DNA from: Anarhynchus alexandrinus
Taxonomy: Eukaryota > Chordata > Aves > Charadriiformes > Charadriidae
Direction of reading: 5' to 3'
NCBI GenBank assembly: GCA_008711295.1
Contig: VUYV01000073.1
Location: 2,353,948-2,417,947, forward strand
Length of the DNA: 64,000 nucleotides
Below the pieces are notes generated by a model. That model worked only from the letters and a program-made list of their open reading frames with translations, did not search any database and had not been told where the DNA came from. Every line of letters starts with the position of its first letter. Position 1 is the first letter of the stretch. Below, one piece after another: positions 62,519 through 64,000 of the stretch. Both the position numbers and the translations under genes were made by a program.

Positions 62519-62810
62519 ACAAAAAACCCCCAGGTCAACTGAGCAAAGCATAAGCATCCCTGTAACATGAGCTCACATGTCCTTTCTACATTAACTGGGG
62601 TACTGTTGGTCAAGATGCTGTGGCCTGAGCTTTTGTATGGGCTGACACATGTGTACAACCCCGTGAGGAATGACAGTCAGCCCTTGCTGTTGTCTGCCTT
62701 GCTGTTGCCTGCCGTATGTGCTGGATTAAAGTAGCAGGGATATAGTAGCACGCACTCAGCCCAGGCAGGACTGCTCTCCCAGGGGTTTCTGTTGCAGGTC
62801 CGAGTGGAGC
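62519..62810 (+). repeat. Perfect inverted repeat, left arm
   Basis: All 292 bases are the exact reverse complement of 63075-63366, with no mismatch or gap. The arms contain no recognisable gene or CR1 sequence. Identity stops abruptly at both edges. Confidence 0.97.
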
Positions 62811-62986
62811 CATGGGTATGGCCATGCCACAGAGAGAGGGACAGTGGCTGCCTTGGGGCTGTACCTCGCTGAGAGGTGCCCAGGGTGATGCTGATGCAGG
62901 CAGCTTGTTTGCCGTCTGTCGCCTGTCTGGACACTGGTCCTACTCTGTCACCTGTGTGCTGGGGCAACAGGGTTGGGTGACAGAGC

Positions 62987-63073
62987 TGCAGGACCCGGCA
63001 CTTGGCCTTGTTGAATCTCATACCATTGGCCTCAGCTCATCGATCCAACCTGTCCAGATCTCTCTGTAGAGCC
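62987..63073 (-). repeat. Direct repeat copy 2 (isolated CR1 piece)
   Basis: An exact 87-bp copy of the CR1 segment at 62144-62230, in the same orientation. It is followed after one base by the right inverted arm. On the far side of that arm, 63369-63384 (CCTCGTCCAGGCCACT) matches CR1 bases 62307-62322 with one difference, as if the copied CR1 resumed there. Confidence 0.93.
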
Positions 63074-63074
63074 T

Positions 63075-63366
63075 GCTCCACTCGGACCTGCAACAGAAAC
63101 CCCTGGGAGAGCAGTCCTGCCTGGGCTGAGTGCGTGCTACTATATCCCTGCTACTTTAATCCAGCACATACGGCAGGCAACAGCAAGGCAGACAACAGCA
63201 AGGGCTGACTGTCATTCCTCACGGGGTTGTACACATGTGTCAGCCCATACAAAAGCTCAGGCCACAGCATCTTGACCAACAGTACCCCAGTTAATGTAGA
63301 AAGGACATGTGAGCTCATGTTACAGGGATGCTTATGCTTTGCTCAGTTGACCTGGGGGTTTTTTGT
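63075..63366 (-). repeat. Perfect inverted repeat, right arm
   Basis: Exact reverse complement of 62519-62810. A 264-base spacer (62811-63074) lies between the arms and ends in the copied CR1 piece. Confidence 0.97.
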
Positions 63367-63389
63367 GGCCTCGTCCAGGCCACTTGCTT

Positions 63390-64000
63390 AGCACACAGCC
63401 CAGGGGAGCGGTGGCCCTGTCCTTCACCCCTCCATTTTTATTTTAGTCAAAGGTACCCTGAGTCCCCTGGGCGAAGGTGGAAGCAGCAGTTTGACTGGGG
63501 GCTCTGCGGAAGGCAGGTGATAGTGGTGACACCGTGTCCCCAGTGTGCAGGGGAAGACAAGGCGCAGCCTCTGCCAGCCACAGAGCCCCGGGGCTCAGCC
63601 CCTGCCCACCCGTGGGCCCTGCATGCACGGTAGGAAGGGGTACAGCCTCCCACTGATCTTAATTAAAACCACAGATCACCTCCTCTTTAGCAAGAAGCAA
63701 AACTGCCGTAGCGAAAAATTAAAGGATTATGATCTGTGACTTGTGTGTATATGCAAGCATCGGACCAAGACAACCACGCCTAATTTTGCAATCGTAGATT
63801 AACTTCTGTGACCTAATTGGATTAATTTTTCTTTTCTGCCTGCTTCAGAATGACCAGCCAGTCATAATAACAAAAATCTTCTCCTGAAATTGAAAAATTA
63901 AGAGGTAGAGTATTTTCTTGTTACTCTAAATTTAAAAAGTGATTCTTTTTATTTCTCATATCCAGACTTAGCAACACAGTAATGAGGAATTGCACTGGAG
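63390..64000. other. Right-edge sequence, no gene recognised
   Basis: GC-rich to about 63,640, then AT-rich to the window end. No HTR1E coding sequence or other exon is visible; that neighbour, if conserved, lies beyond the window. Confidence 0.5.

Noticed and set aside
62519..63366. Inverted repeat interpreted as a DNA transposon with terminal inverted repeats
   Set aside because: No target-site duplication at the outer ends, no transposase in the spacer, and the spacer contains a piece copied from the neighbouring CR1.
33250..64000. HTR1E, expected next to CGA
   Set aside because: Its large single coding exon would give an open frame of over 300 codons with seven transmembrane segments; none is present in either strand.
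1..64000. CRISPR arrays, operons, bacterial-type genes or tRNA/rRNA genes
   Set aside because: The spliced genes, CR1 elements and LTRs show vertebrate nuclear DNA; no regularly spaced repeats or RNA-gene structures were seen.

Overview
This is a vertebrate nuclear window, almost certainly from a bird. It contains many CR1-type LINE copies, both young and very old, plus endogenous-retrovirus LTRs of types familiar from bird genomes. It also holds an intact gene for the common alpha subunit of the pituitary glycoprotein hormones (CGA), with the avian/reptilian-type mature N-terminus. Three single N bases, at 3264, 3772 and 48441, mark assembly gaps, so this is a draft genomic assembly.

Left end (1 to about 4,000): the minus strand carries the first coding exon of ZNF292 (3641 down to 3480). 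It starts inside a GC- and CpG-rich promoter block with two CACGTG E-boxes and no TATA box. Positions 1-3479 are the start of ZNF292 intron 1; the rest of the gene lies beyond the left edge.

Middle (about 4,000 to 33,250): about 18 kb of intergenic DNA, including two very old CR1 remnants, leads to CGA on the plus strand. The three coding exons (30151-30250, 31197-31381, 32892-32969) join into a complete 120-residue precursor with signal peptide, ten cystine-knot cysteines and two N-glycosylation sites. The untranslated first exon is not directly provable. A good candidate lies at 22246-22344, with a TATA box, an initiator, and GATA, TAAT and SF-1-like sites upstream. Intron 1 would then be about 7.8 kb and hold two young CR1 copies and a minus-strand ERVL-like LTR. 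ZNF292 and CGA are therefore divergent, as in mammals.

Right half (33,250 to 64,000): no coding gene was recognised. HTR1E, the usual next neighbour of CGA, is not present and presumably lies further right. The region holds CR1 remnants of several ages, a GC-rich repeat-like block with a degenerate ~195-bp duplication (36,070-37,200), a solo LTR (59532-60033), a second probable LTR (about 60,590-61,150) and a ~0.95-kb CR1 on the minus strand (61391-62338).

The most unusual structure is just right of that last CR1. It is a perfect inverted repeat with two identical 292-bp arms (62519-62810 and 63075-63366), coupled to an exact 87-bp direct copy of part of the CR1. This is either a very recent template-switch rearrangement or an assembly or amplification artefact. 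Nothing in the window points to a new multi-gene system. Of the listed ORFs, those I could assign are pieces of CGA, ZNF292 exon 1, or CR1 and LTR sequence; the rest look like chance frames.
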